Shown here piece after piece: positions 34,052 to 45,487 of a stretch of DNA of 64,000 nt (its first letter is position 1; every line of letters begins with the position of its first letter). The notes beneath the pieces are model-generated. The model ran no database searches. It saw only the letters and a program-made list of their open reading frames with translations, and was not told the DNA's origin. The stretch is from the NCBI GenBank assembly GCA_023548195.1, contig JAJHZJ010000809.1, positions 152,927 to 216,926 on the forward strand. Direction: 5' to 3'. Source of the stretch: Bettongia penicillata ogilbyi (lineage: Eukaryota; Chordata; Mammalia; Diprotodontia; Potoroidae). Position numbers and translations under genes: made by a program.

Positions 34052-34890
34052 GGGGGAGGAGGAGCCAAGATGGCGGAGTAGAAAGACTCTCGTATGCTAG
34101 CTCCAAATCCACAGCCCAGAAATTTTCTCTACAAAGAACTCCCCACAAATTCTGGAGCAGATCAAGCTGGGCACCAACGCACTGGAGGAGACTTCTGTTC
34201 CAGAGAGCCCTGGAAAGCCGTCCCCAGAGGAGCAGATCCGAGCATGCTTCAGGGATGGAACCTCCGGTGGCCACGAACATCCCTCTGCCCACAGGCCCTA
34301 CAGGTCAGTGAGAGGGACGTCTGGGCTGGTCGAGAGGGTAGCGGGGTGTCTGCATAACTCAGGCCCCCTCGGGAGGCAGTGGCAGAGGCAGTGGCGGCAG
34401 CCCAGAACTCCCGGAGAGGCTCGCAGGAGCTCAGGGCCGTTACCAAAGGTCTCTGTACAAACGCCCTGAGGGAACTGAGCCTGGGAGAGGGCCCTGCCCC
34501 CACCCTCTCCATTGCTGAAGGTCTCTGCATAAAGCCCCAAGCACCAGAACTGAAGCTCACATTGAATAGAAGCCATGCCCGCCACTGAAAACCCTGAGGC
34601 TGGGGAGCAGCATTTGAATCTCAGACCCCAAGCACTAACTGGGCGGATCTAGGCGGGGGTGGAGAGGAATCTCAGAAGTCAATTAACTGGCTGGGTAAAT
34701 GCCCAGAAAAAGGAGCAAAATAAGACCATAGAGAGCTACTTTCTTGGGGAAATGATGTTCCTTCCTCCCTTCATTTCTGATGAGGAAATACAATGCTTGC
34801 CATCGGGGAAGGACGTGGAGGTCGGGGTCTCTCTCTCCCAGACATCCGAGGTGGATGTCCGGTGGGCTCAGGCCATGGAAGAGCTCAAAA
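34052..34890 (+). mobile_element. HAL1 copy B, 5' UTR plus start of ORF1
   Basis: It starts with the intact element 5' end, GGGGGAGGAGGAGCC followed by AAGATGGCGGAGTAG, and runs through a GC-rich 5' UTR of about 645 nt to the ORF1 ATG at about 34698. It breaks off about 60 codons into ORF1, after 'gccatggaagagctcaaaa'. A one-base deletion after codon 4 of ORF1 shifts the frame. The rest of the element is absent. The copy sits head to head with copy A. Confidence 0.85.
34065..34076 (+). promoter_or_regulatory. YY1-like motif at HAL1 copy B 5' end
   Basis: CCAAGATGGCGG lies about 14 nt from the element start. The same position in human L1 carries a YY1 site that sets transcription start. Its role in this element is inferred. 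Confidence 0.5.
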
Positions 34891-35185
34891 GTTTTTGCCC
34901 TTTCCCTTCCCCCAATCCTTTTCCTGCACTGGCTGCCAGAGACCCAAGTCCAGACACAGATCCGAGGAGCATATTATCTTTATTGTCTGGAGATGTCTAC
35001 TGCCTCTTAAGAGTGGCCTATATTAGTTTCCTTACCAGAGTCTTACATTTTATGCATATGCATAAAATGGTCCTGTTTTTCCCCAGGAGTGGTACTTTAC
35101 TTATTACAAAATCACTCATTTAGGAAAGCAATTGTAACTAAATGGAGGAGGTAGTGTAAATTAGAAAATATGATCAATTCTTTTC

Positions 35186-35224
35186 TTTGTGTGTGTGTGT
35201 GTGTGCATGTATAGGGGTGTGTGC

Positions 35225-35298
<74 letters not shown>
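35186..35298. repeat. (TG)n(AG)n compound microsatellite
   Basis: TG dinucleotides with a short interruption (35186-35246) pass directly into about 50 bp of GA dinucleotides. Confidence 0.95.
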
Positions 35299-35301
<3 letters not shown>

Positions 35302-35765
35302 CCCAAAATAATCTCAAAGCATTTGTGAAAGCCTAGAGCAGCCTTTCAAAGTCAGGCATGTGTTCTATCCCATCTTTGTAACCCCTTTGTAACCTCTGTA
35401 TCTTTCACCTAAGCAGGTGCTTAAAAAATATTTATTGAACTTAAGATAACTGAAACACAAAGATTAAAGGCCACTGTGATAGAAGAAGAAAAAAGATTCA
35501 AAGGAGTCCTAGGTGCTAAATGCTGTCCATAAACAAATCAGCTTCCTAGTGCCTAGCCTTATATTTGCTGTTAAGGGCTCTGCAAAAGAGACAGAAGACA
35601 TTATTCTTATTTTTTGCACCTAGCAATCTACATGAGGAGATAAAAATGTAGTAATGAAAAACAGCAGTAACCTATTAAAAGGAGAGATATTTCATTTTGA
35701 ATCAGAATAGTTGATGTCATAGAAATATCACTAGGTGAGAGTCAGAAGACTGCTGGTATAAAGAC
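35299..35765. other. No gene or repeat recognised
   Basis: AT-rich non-coding sequence. Confidence 0.35.
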
Positions 35766-35769
35766 CAAA

Positions 35770-36085
35770 AAGCCTAGATTGTGAATTAGGACTCAAGTTT
35801 AAATCCTGACTCAGACACTACCTTACTTTTGTTGCGAAGTAAAGTAGTTGGACTAATGACAATAAACTGGGTGTATGGATACCTCAGCAAAAGGTCTGAC
35901 TATCTTGAGGTATCAGTCTAGGGACCTGGATTCTGTTACTGTTCGCATGACACATCTGGCTGTATGAAATTATATAGGTCACTTAATCTATCAAGGTTTG
36001 GGTTTCATGCTTATAATATTAAAGAATTGCACTGGATGGTAGTTAAGGTCCTTTCCAGCTCTAAAGTCATGAGATTGTGTATGAG
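35770..36085 (+). mobile_element. Two MIR-type relics, sense
   Basis: 35785-35845 has 'aggactcaagtttaaatcct', 'gactcagacactaccttac'. 35905-36085 has 'gggacctggattctgttact', 'aggtcacttaatctatcaag', 'gtcctttccagctctaaag'. Confidence 0.6.
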
Positions 36086-36389
36086 ACTACGATTTCACAG
36101 AGGAGAAAGGCTTGTTTTGGACCTTTAAGGATGGATAAAGATTTCATAGAGGAAAAGCAGGAAGAAAGGGTATTTGGCAAGGGGGAATAGAATGGGATAT
36201 AGAGTATAAGCAAAGGATGATAAAGAGGTAAGGAATTAACAGTTGAAACTAATTAAGCTAAGAAGTTTAATTAGAGCAGAGGCTAGGAGTCTAAAAACAA
36301 ACAAACCAAAAGGGCAGGTAGGTAAATACCACCAGATTTCACAGGACTAGAAAGTCAAATCCAGGAGCTGAGATAGGATAAAGGAGGCA

Positions 36390-36560
36390 ACTATAGGCCC
36401 ATGCATGGTTTTACGAAAGAAACATTTAAGAAAGATACAGTAAGGAACAGCTAGCCTGGTGGCAGCAAAACCAGTCAGGTTGTTGAAATAGTTCAGATGT
36501 TTCACGATGAGAACTGGACCTGGTATTGGGACTGTGAGACTCAGGAGAACAAATGAATCA
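36390..36560 (-). mobile_element. Possible L2 fragment, antisense
   Basis: 'gtggcagcaaaaccagtcag', 'ttgttgaaatagttcagat' and 'tttcacgatgagaactgg' resemble the L2 antisense 'ctattgcaatagtccaggtg' block. Weak. Confidence 0.35.
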
Positions 36561-36614
36561 GAGAACAGTTTGGAAGGAATATAATTTTAAAGATATTGTG
36601 AAAGATATTTATCC

Positions 36615-36770
36615 TATGCCACAAAGACATGTGGCATGGGAGAAAGGGCATTTTCAGATTTAAGTGACAGCCTTGTCACTTGCTAATTATGTCAACCTAA
36701 GTAAGGCACTTCAGTCTTGAGACAAAAGCAATCTCCTCATCTGTAAATTGCTTTCTAAATTATAAAGTGT
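36615..36770 (+). mobile_element. MIR-type relic, sense
   Basis: 'ggcatgggagaaagggcat', 'gccttgtcacttgctaatta', 'cctaagtaaggcacttcag' and 'caatctcctcatctgtaaat' are in sense MIR order. Confidence 0.55.
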
Positions 36771-37510
36771 TATATAAAAGAGAAATGGTAACTATAGTAA
36801 TCAAATTATATTACACAATGTCATACAATATAATTTATTATTTCATCCTACTCATCTTTTCCACAGGGTTCCAATAGAAGCTGTCTGGGACTTGAAACCA
36901 CAGTTTGACTTCATCCTTGTCCATCAAGTAGTAAATAAAGTGTTGGGGTTTTTTTCCAACTCATTTGACTGGAAAACCATACTTACTTATATTAGGAGCA
37001 GTGGTAATTGATTCAAGTCAAGGCAGAACCCTAATGGCCTTCAAATGCTTCCTTGAAAAAATACCACATTTCATATGGTTTATTCTTGACATGACTGAAG
37101 TGATGGCATTGTTTTAAATAAAGAACTGTTTTTCACACTGGTATTAAATTCTCTAGCATTCTCACTGTATGTGGATATTCCAGTTTCACTAGAGTCAATT
37201 TTACATTCTTTCAATACATAAATGATCAGAGAACATAACTGAGTCAAAAGTTACATAAAAATCCACAAAAGTAGTGTGTCTATTATGACACTTTGGGGCA
37301 GCTTGTTTAACATTCTGTCAGTATTTCTAAATAGCAATGAGATGTGCAGCATCCCAGCTTCAGTGAATATCACACAGCAGGCAACAGGACATACATGATG
37401 AGTGTGAACAAGCTGTAATGTGGGAACTGGAGAAAAGCTGGAATTGTATTTTAGAAAGAAAAGATGGGCTAGTTATGGGCAAGAGCCAAAGTAACAACTG
37501 GACAGCCTGA
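36771..37510. other. No gene or repeat recognised
   Basis: AT-rich non-coding sequence. Confidence 0.35.
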
Positions 37511-37514
37511 TTGT

Positions 37515-37762
37515 TTCACTAGCTGTTGCTAGGTCATTGCCAACTCTTCAAAAACCCATTTGGGGTTTTCTTGGAAGAGATACTTGAATGCTTTGCCGTT
37601 TCCTTCTCCAGTCTATTTTATATATGAGGAAACTGAGGCAAACACGGTGAAGTGACTCGTTTACCTAGTAAATGTCTGGGGCCAGATTTGAATCCAGGAA
37701 GAAGATTCTTCCTGATTCCAAACCCCGTGCTCTATCCACTGTGTCACCTAGCTGCCTTGCAC
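37515..37762 (-). mobile_element. MAR1/WSINE-type SINE, antisense, nearly full length
   Basis: The tail 'gttgctaggtcattgccaac', then 'ggggttttcttggaagagat', 'gaggaaactgaggcaaacac', 'gccagatttgaatccaggaa' and the tRNA-like end 'ctatccactgtgtcacctag' + 'ctgcct'. Confidence 0.9.
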
Positions 37763-38011
37763 CACCGTTCTGCCACTGGTACTGTCAGGAAAACAAGAAA
37801 GAAAACCAGAAAGACCTCTAACATATTGGGCAGAACCCCTGTGGTGTGCTTTGGGGAGACCATGAAGGTGGTGGTGAGGGTGGCAGCAGCTAAAGCAGCA
37901 GTAATGACAAATGAGAGAATTGTCTCATATGAGATGAAGGTCTGAAGATGATGCTAGTTTTTAAGCTGAAAAACAGGAAGACTAGTGCCAAGAATTAATA
38001 AGCAGCCTATA

Positions 38012-38112
38012 GAAGCATGTAGGACACCCCAGTCAGAGAACCTGAATGTGAATTCTGGTTTTGCTGCTTATCACATAAATTTGAGTAAGTTATTTAATCT
38101 CCCTGGGCCTCA
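38012..38112 (+). mobile_element. MIR-type relic, sense
   Basis: 'cagtcagagaacctgaatgt', 'gagtaagttatttaatctcc' and 'ctgggcctcaattttatctg'. Confidence 0.6.
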
Positions 38113-38504
38113 ATTTTATCTGTAAATCAATCAGCACTATGTGCCAAGCATCATTCTGAGCGCTTGTGATACAAAAAAGAAGTCTAAGACAGTCCCTTCC
38201 CTTAAGGAACTTAAAATCTAGTAGGGGAGACAAATATGTATGTGAAGTTATATATAGGATAGAAATACCTAAACGGATGAAGGAACTGAGAATAAGAGAG
38301 GGTGGGAGACGTTTCCTGTAGGAGGTGAGACTTTGGTTTTTCACAGTTGCGTGGGATGGCTTGGATCCCTACTTAATTAATTACTCAGAGGCCTCTCAAA
38401 GTGATGACAGAAAGTTTATTTATTCGATTCTCGAGAAGCAGGGCAGTTCCTGTACCAGTTCACCTGGAGCAGGAAAAGCTGTACACAAAGGAGAAGCAAT
38501 GATA

Positions 38505-38560
38505 TATATCCATATCTATATCTATCTATCTATCTGTCTATCTATCTATCTATCTACTTT
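38505..38560. repeat. (TATC)n microsatellite
   Basis: About 55 bp of CATA/TCTA tetranucleotides with interruptions. Confidence 0.9.
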
Positions 38561-38834
38561 AACGCAAGTCCCTCCCTCCCCACTGACCATTATCCTCATT
38601 ACCTGAGAATATGATCTTACATTCTAGACGTGAAATGTACACAATCCTTCTCAAAATGAAGACATCAAAGAATTATGTAAGTTTCATCCAATCATTGAGA
38701 CCTTAATGTACTACACAGTTTTATATCCTTATATGGAATTATTCCACTCTAAAAACATTGCAACCTTGAGCCTCTCAGTCCTCGCCTTACCCCTGGGAGA
38801 ATTACAATCTGAGAAGTCTTCACTAAACCTATTC

Positions 38835-39085
38835 CACTCACAGTTGTTTCTGTCATGTCTGACTCCTTAAAACCCCCATATGCAGTTTCTTAGCAAAGAT
38901 AGTGCAGTGGTTTGCCATTTCCTTTGCCAGGCCATTTTAAGATGAGGAAACTGAAGCAAACTGAGGGTTAAGTAACTTGCCCAGGATCACATAGATCGTA
39001 AGTGTCTAAGGCTAGATTTGAACCCAGGTCTTCTTGATTCCAGGGTCAGCATTATCCACTATGCCACCTAGTTGACCAGTGAGAT
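38835..39085 (-). mobile_element. MAR1/WSINE-type SINE, antisense, nearly full length
   Basis: 'tttctgtcatgtctgactcc', 'ttagcaaagatagtgcagtg', 'ttaagtaacttgcccaggat', 'gatttgaacccaggtcttct' and 'tatccactatgccacctagt'. It is inserted inside the L2 copy. Confidence 0.9.
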
Positions 39086-39361
39086 TTCATATGGGATTCA
39101 AAGGATTCCAGGGAAGTCAATAGTCAGAAAAGAGAAGAGAGAGTGTTCCAGGTATAAGGGACAGCCAAAGAAAGTGCCCAGAGATGAGAGATAGACTGTC
39201 TTGTTAGATACTCAGGAAGCCAATGTCGCTGGATCTAAGAGTATATGTACAAAAAAAGACTACAAAGGTAGGAGGGAGCTAGGTTATGAAGAGCTTTGAA
39301 TGCCAAATAGAGGGGCTTGTAATTGCTTCTGGAGATGGCAGGAAGTCACTAGAGATTAATG

Positions 39362-39363
39362 AG

Positions 39364-39421
<58 letters not shown>
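39362..39421. repeat. (TG)n microsatellite
   Basis: About 30 uninterrupted TG dinucleotides located within the L2 relic. Confidence 0.95.
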
Positions 39422-39720
39422 TGATAAGACCTATATTTTAAGAAATTCACATTAGTGACTGAATGGACAATGAACTGGAGAGGTGGGAGAGTCAAGACAG
39501 GCAGACCCACCTGCAGGTTATTGCAACAGTACAGGTGTGGGGTGATGAAGGTCTGCACCATAACGGTGGCAGTATCAGAACAGAAAAGGGGGAGCACCTT
39601 TGAGAGATGTTGTAAAGGTGAAATCAGCAGGCCTTGGTGACAGCTTGTATTTGAAGTGTGAGAGATAGTGAGGAATCCAGGATGACTCCTAGTTTGAAGA
39701 TACCCCCTAAGAAGTTGGCC

Positions 39721-40295
39721 TAAGCACTTCTTAAATCCTATAAGGGGTCACTACTTACACTTTAAGACTTGCTGAATGGGTTGCAAGTGGAAAGAGTTTA
39801 AGAAGTCCTGGACTCTATATGACCCCTTCACTTTCCAAAAAAAAATTCTATATAATATAGTCTATGTAATATTCTATAATATATAGTAGACTCCAGAAAT
39901 ACCAGCAGAGAAACAAAATATGCAAGGTCAAACAAATTTCTCAAATTTAGCTACTTAAGAGGTAATATTCTGATCACCATGTAGTTATATAAATCAACAC
40001 AATCATGTGTCCCATGGTCCACATCAAATCCTAATTTTGTTGTATATTAAAATTATATTTTGAGGTTGTTTTTTAAAGTATTTTATTTTTCCCCAGTTAC
40101 ATGTAAAAACAAGTTTTAATATTTCCAGTATAGGTGAGCTTGATGTTATACAGGAAAAATATCTTTGTAACATAATTGGGAAACAATTTACTGCTTAAGG
40201 TGCCATTAATTTTTAGCATGAACGCTTTGCACCAAGTCTGGTCTGTTCCACTGATCTACCTATTTTATAATAATTATCAACAGCTAATATTTATA
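39721..40295. other. No gene or repeat recognised
   Basis: AT-rich non-coding sequence. Confidence 0.35.
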
Positions 40296-40299
40296 TGTG

Positions 40300-40450
40300 T
40301 TGAAGTTTGAAAGCCATAGTACAAATATTAGCTCATTTTATCCTAAAAACAACTGTGGGAAAAAAAAGGTAGTATTATTATCCATAGTTTCACAGAGGAG
40401 GAAATTAAAGCAAATAGAGAATACTTAAACCAATACCAGATAGTTTTAAA
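40300..40450 (-). mobile_element. MIR-type relic, antisense
   Basis: 'agtacaaatattagctcatt', 'ttatcctaaaaacaactgtg' and 'tttcacagaggaggaaatta' match antisense MIR. Confidence 0.5.
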
Positions 40451-40712
40451 GATAGTTGCTTTATAATACTGTCTGAGATCAAGAACTGCAATTGCCTCAT
40501 TGTCTTCCGCACCTTTTTATTATTTCCCTTGCTATTCTAAATCCTTTCTACTTTTTAAATGCATTTTATTATCAAGTTTGGTAAAGTATCCCTTTGATAA
40601 CTGAATGTGTTTAGCCTTAAATGTATAATTTTTATATTAGTCATTTTTATCATATTAGTACAACCCAAACATGACCACTGACAATTCTTCCAGCAATTAA
40701 AGTTGTACTTAA

Positions 40713-41412
<700 letters not shown>

Positions 41413-41739
41413 TTCTTTAAATAGCATTCTGCAATTGAATCTGTGCAATAAATACTTTATTTCTTTTGGTGTATAGATCCCCTCACGTTTTATTCAGTTT
41501 TAGTTATATGGAATTCAATTTCTCTTTTTATGACCACTTTGGATTTTATTATTACTATTACTACTACTACTATTATTTATGACTCCTCCTCCTCCTACAT
41601 GTTGATTTTTAAATTTATTTTGAAGGCTGTAGTACTGTAGCTATTTACTGTCTCCATGAGGTCCGTTGCTGATTTCCTAGAATTTGGTAGATTCTTCACC
41701 ACTCTTGCACGCAGCTCCCCATGCATTTGTTGCGTATTG

Positions 41740-42700
41740 TCATTGTTTTCCTTTAAGGGAAATTTTGTTTTGCAATTATGCCCTCAAAGTACAGTACAAG
41801 TCCTTTGGGTTCTAAGTTCAAGTGTGCAAGGTCAGTGATGTGGCTTATTAAGAAACTAAAGGTGCTAGATAAATTTCATGCTGGAATGTCTGCAGCTGTT
41901 GTCAGCCTAATCGATAGAAGCCTCAGTATCAACTCACCTCTGATATGCTCCCATACTTGGGAGGCCCTGAAAGAACTCAAATGACACATGAAGCAGACAC
42001 CACTGACAGATTATTTCAGGCTGGTGCAGCCTACATGATCTCTAATGTTATCAACCCACCAAGAAGGACAGTGTCAAAGACCTCACCAGTCTTGGTGTCT
42101 TCAAACAGCAGTGACAAAAAGCCCAGCAATCTCTCCCTTGTTTTTCAGATGGCAACCAAGATAGAGAATTTTACAGCAGTACAGTATAAAGTATAATGCC
42201 CTCACACTACCATCTGACACAGTACAAGGTAAGATTCAGGTTTTAAAAAAGTTTCAGATTTAAGAATTTTGTTTCCTGTATAACATTTATGGTACTACAG
42301 ATTTCATGTGTTATAAAAAGTAAATATTGGGTGAAATCAATGGTTTGGTTTATATTTAATTGAGATGTTAACACAAAAGGTCACAGAATTCAAGGGAAAT
42401 ATTAGCAAGAAAAAATCTTTTCTGCATGTTACCAACTTTATTTTGTATACTGTATTTGAGAGATTGTTCATGGTTACAGTGTTAAGAAAGGTGCATATCA
42501 TCAGAATGATTTTTCTGTTATAAAACTGCATGCAAAAAAGTATATTTCCAGCACCCTCTAGTAAAAGATTACAGCTTTAGTTGGTCATGGAACCTAATCC
42601 CCTATTATTATTAACCCCCTATAGGTTCAATGTAAAAATTCACATTTTGACTTGTATGATGTTTTCTAGGAAAATTACCCCCCCAAAAGTTGAAGTTTGA
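41740..42700 (+). mobile_element. Tigger-like (pogo/Tc1-mariner) DNA transposon relic
   Basis: A frame starting at 41778 resembles the N-terminal helix-turn-helix of Tigger/CENP-B-type transposases: MPSK, then KKLKVLDKFHAGMSAAVVS. Shortly after, 'acagattatttcaggctggtgcagc' reads like the C-terminal TDYFR-VQP block, so the catalytic DDE core has been deleted. Downstream, 'gtacagtataaagtataatg' and 'catggaacctaatccccta' + 'ttaaccccctataggttcaa' resemble Tigger 3' non-coding sequence. Terminal repeats were not delimited, so the ends are approximate. Confidence 0.5.
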
Positions 42701-43520
42701 GTGTACATTACCAAATCTACTACAGACTCCTTTCCTGTGACTTCAGATATTTATATCAAAGTTCTCCAAGTTGTTGCTATGCTCAGGTTAGGATGACTAA
42801 CTGTTCATCATGTGAACCTGTTCAATCATGAAGTAGCAGCTACTCCTATCCACCATTTGTTTACTGAAGGAAATGTATTGATCATTCTAGAAGGGAGAAA
42901 ATCACCCCCCAAAAAAACATCCCTCTCTTTTGGGTACCCCTGCCTTACAAAAGGTGATCCTAAAAATCAGCATCACTTCTCATGGAGCACTGATCTTTAA
43001 GACTTTTTGGTTTGTAAACATTTCTCTCAAAGTGAAAGAGGACCCGATCGCTAAAGACAAACCCAGTTTTAAGACCTAGGATTTTATGACATTGCCAATA
43101 CATCTCCCCCTTGTCTCTGAAAAGGGGAGGGAGAGGCAGCACAAAATAAAAGCAAACATCTTGAAACAATGGGAAGACTGAAACAGCTTTTAAGGAGATA
43201 CTAATGAAGTGATATCTGGTTTTTCTTTAGTATCATAAGTCAAATTACTCGTCCATGTTGGAAATGAAAGACTATTGTGAGTTTATTTTTTTAATAACTA
43301 CTAATATCAAAGAGTTTTGTTCTTATACCAGCTAGAAGTTACCACCAAGACTGCAAACTTAAAAACCACTTCAGCAGTACAGAGAAACAGATCTTATTAC
43401 ACAGAAGGCAAAATCAGGCACAATGAAGTTAAGCAATTCAATAAGCCATCATGACACCACGAATAAAATCTATTTTGTGGATCTCTCCAATAAAGCACCC
43501 TTTGTATTGCAGAATTTTTA
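42701..43520. other. No gene or repeat recognised
   Basis: AT-rich non-coding sequence. Short open frames only. Confidence 0.35.
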
Positions 43521-43528
43521 TGTAGAAA

Positions 43529-43545
43529 TCTCTGTGTTTGTCTGT

Positions 43546-43576
<31 letters not shown>

Positions 43577-43595
43577 CATGCGCACGCGCGCACGC
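43529..43595. repeat. (TG)n/(CG)n microsatellite
   Basis: TG dinucleotides ending in alternating CG/CA (43575-43592), a potential Z-DNA tract. The open frames across it are artefacts of the repeat. Confidence 0.95.
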
Positions 43596-44380
43596 ACCTG
43601 GATTCCTCCAAGAGTTTAAATTAATCCATATGGTGCTCTTGGAAGATAGTGATCCTTGAAGAATAGATGTGTTAAAAGACAAACAAGTGGAGTAATTTGC
43701 CATCAGACAAATGAAGCCTTGCACTTGACTTTGTGTTGAGTGAGGGAGGGCTGTGCAGGTTACCAGCCTCACTTCTCCTCCAGAACCTTCTGAATCCAGT
43801 GACCAGATGTTCATCAGGATGACTGGAGATGACTCTGGATGAACGGGGAGACCTTGGGCCCTTTAGACCAAGGTCTTCGCAGGTGCTCCCTTAGAGTAAG
43901 GCAATGCCCATTCATTGAATAGGCCTGTTTAAGAAGTAGCCAGGGCAAGGCCCCTTTAATGAAGTCAAGAAAAAAAAAGACATCAGGCTGGGTGGGAAAC
44001 AGCAACATTTACTACTGATAGTCACTCTAAAACTAGGAGTGTCCAGGAGCCCTTGGAAGGGGCCCATTGGAGGCCCAGTTTCAGACTGTAGTAGTTTTAA
44101 GGTTTTGGGAGAAGACAAATGACAAATGCCTTCCACTACTAGCTTCTCCTTCACTTCTATTTCACATGAAGAAACAGCCCTTCTCCTTGCTAAGGCAAAC
44201 CAAACCTCTCTTCGTGCACAGGTGATCCCATTCTATCCCGAATTCTCCAGTATGCTGCCCTCTTAAAATCCTTACTCTATCACTAATGCTCAATCTCTCT
44301 GTAAAATGGTTATCTCAATATTGCCTACAAATATGTCCATATCTCCCCCATTCTCAAAAAATCCTCACTTGGTCCAGATA
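43596..44380. other. No gene or repeat recognised
   Basis: Mixed-composition sequence with overlapping 64-98-codon frames but no supporting motif. Confidence 0.35.
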
Positions 44381-44394
44381 TCTCTGCTAGCTTT

Positions 44395-44464
44395 CATCTA
44401 TATCTACATCTATATCTGTCTGTATGTGTGTGTATATATGTATGTATATACTCCCTTTTCTAAT

Positions 44465-44511
<47 letters not shown>

Positions 44512-44530
44512 TGTCTCTCTCTTCCACATC
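44395..44530. repeat. (TA/TG)n and (CT)n microsatellites
   Basis: A degenerate TATC/TGTA tract (44397-44450) and about 50 bp of CT dinucleotides with GT interruptions (44469-44523). Confidence 0.9.
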
Positions 44531-44689
44531 CCTGTACCTTCTTCCTTTCTCCTTCTCTCTCTCTCACTTCTGCCCTCCTCACTCAACAGAAACCCGCACT
44601 TAGCAATGACCTATAGTCATTGCTAAATCTTCTGTCCTTCTTGATCTCTAAATAGCCTTTAAGAAGCCTCTGTTCTTCTTGATAATCTC

Positions 44690-45480
44690 TTCTAAGTTTC
44701 TGTGACACTGTCTTTTTCCTACCTCTCCTTTGCTGCATCTTCATCCAGATCATGTTCTTTAACCACAGGGTTCCCCAAAGCTCTGTCTTGTCTTCTCTTC
44801 TACATGATTTTTCTTGATGATCTCGTTTACTCTCATGGATTCACTTATCACTTCCATGCAAATGATTCCATTCAAATCTATTTGTCTATCCCTAACCTCT
44901 CTTCCAATTTCTAGTATCTTTTCTCCAACTACCTGTTGGACATCTCAAACTGGATGTCCCATAAATATCTCAAACACAATATCCAAAACTGGATTTATTC
45001 TCTATCCCTGCCAAAGTCTTCCCTCTTCCTAACTTCTCTATTACTGTTGATTGCACCACCATCTTCCCAATCAACCTCTACTCCTCAAGCTCTCAACCTC
45101 CAAATCAGCTGCCAAGACTTGTCCATTTTACCTGTGTAACATTTTTCATAAACTCTTCTTTCTCTGACACTACTATCTGGTGGAACTAGGCAGAGTGCTG
45201 CTATAGTACAAGCCTTCAAAATCCCCCAAACCTGGACTATCATAATAGTCTTCTGGGGGGTCTCCTTGACTCAAGTCTCTTTCCACTCCAGTTCATCCCC
45301 CACTCAGCTACCAAATTTATCTTTTGAAAGTGCAGGTCTGGCCATATCACTCCCATATTCAATAAACTCCTGTGGCTCTTTTTAATGTCCAAGATAAAAT
45401 ATGAAATCCTGTTTGACTTTTAAAGCCCCTCACAACCTAGGCCTTTCATCTTACACCTTACTCCCTACCACATACTCAAC
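44690..45480 (+). mobile_element. L2 LINE relic with part of the RT domain
   Basis: Three-frame reading recovers the L2/CR1-clade reverse transcriptase in order. First is the degenerate 'G-PKALSCLLFYMIFLDDL' block, then 'FHANDSIQIYLS' at the place of the catalytic YADD motif (mutated to HAND). Next are the 'MDISNWMSHKYLKHNIQNW' segment and finally the 'hits-sp-lnklLWL' block near 45340-45420 and 'SPSQPRPF'. It is heavily mutated and transposition-dead. Confidence 0.75.
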
Positions 45481-45487
45481 ATCCACT

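Larger units (their letters stand above)
38113..39720 (-). mobile_element. L2 LINE 3' half, antisense, split by later insertions
   Basis: The two L2 blocks are 38113-38330 ('actatgtgccaagcatcatt', 'cagtcccttcccttaaggaa') and 39088-39720 ('aagagagagtgttccaggta', 'gaagccaatgtcgctggatc', 'gaagagctttgaatgccaaa', 'aggttattgcaacagtacag'). Together they rebuild a contiguous antisense L2 of about 850 bp. The 38346-39087 interval between them holds a TCTA microsatellite, unrecognised sequence and an antisense tRNA-SINE. Confidence 0.75.

Noticed and set aside
35112..35306. Minus-strand ORF with Leu-Ser and Thr-His runs
   Set aside because: Translation of the TG/AG compound microsatellite.
43397..43814. 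ORFs with His-Thr or Val-Cys runs
   Set aside because: Produced by the TG microsatellite at 43529-43595.
44690..45480. Possible novel gene from overlapping plus frames
   Set aside because: The pieces line up, across frames, with L2-clade reverse transcriptase (mutated catalytic motif HAND), so it is a LINE relic.
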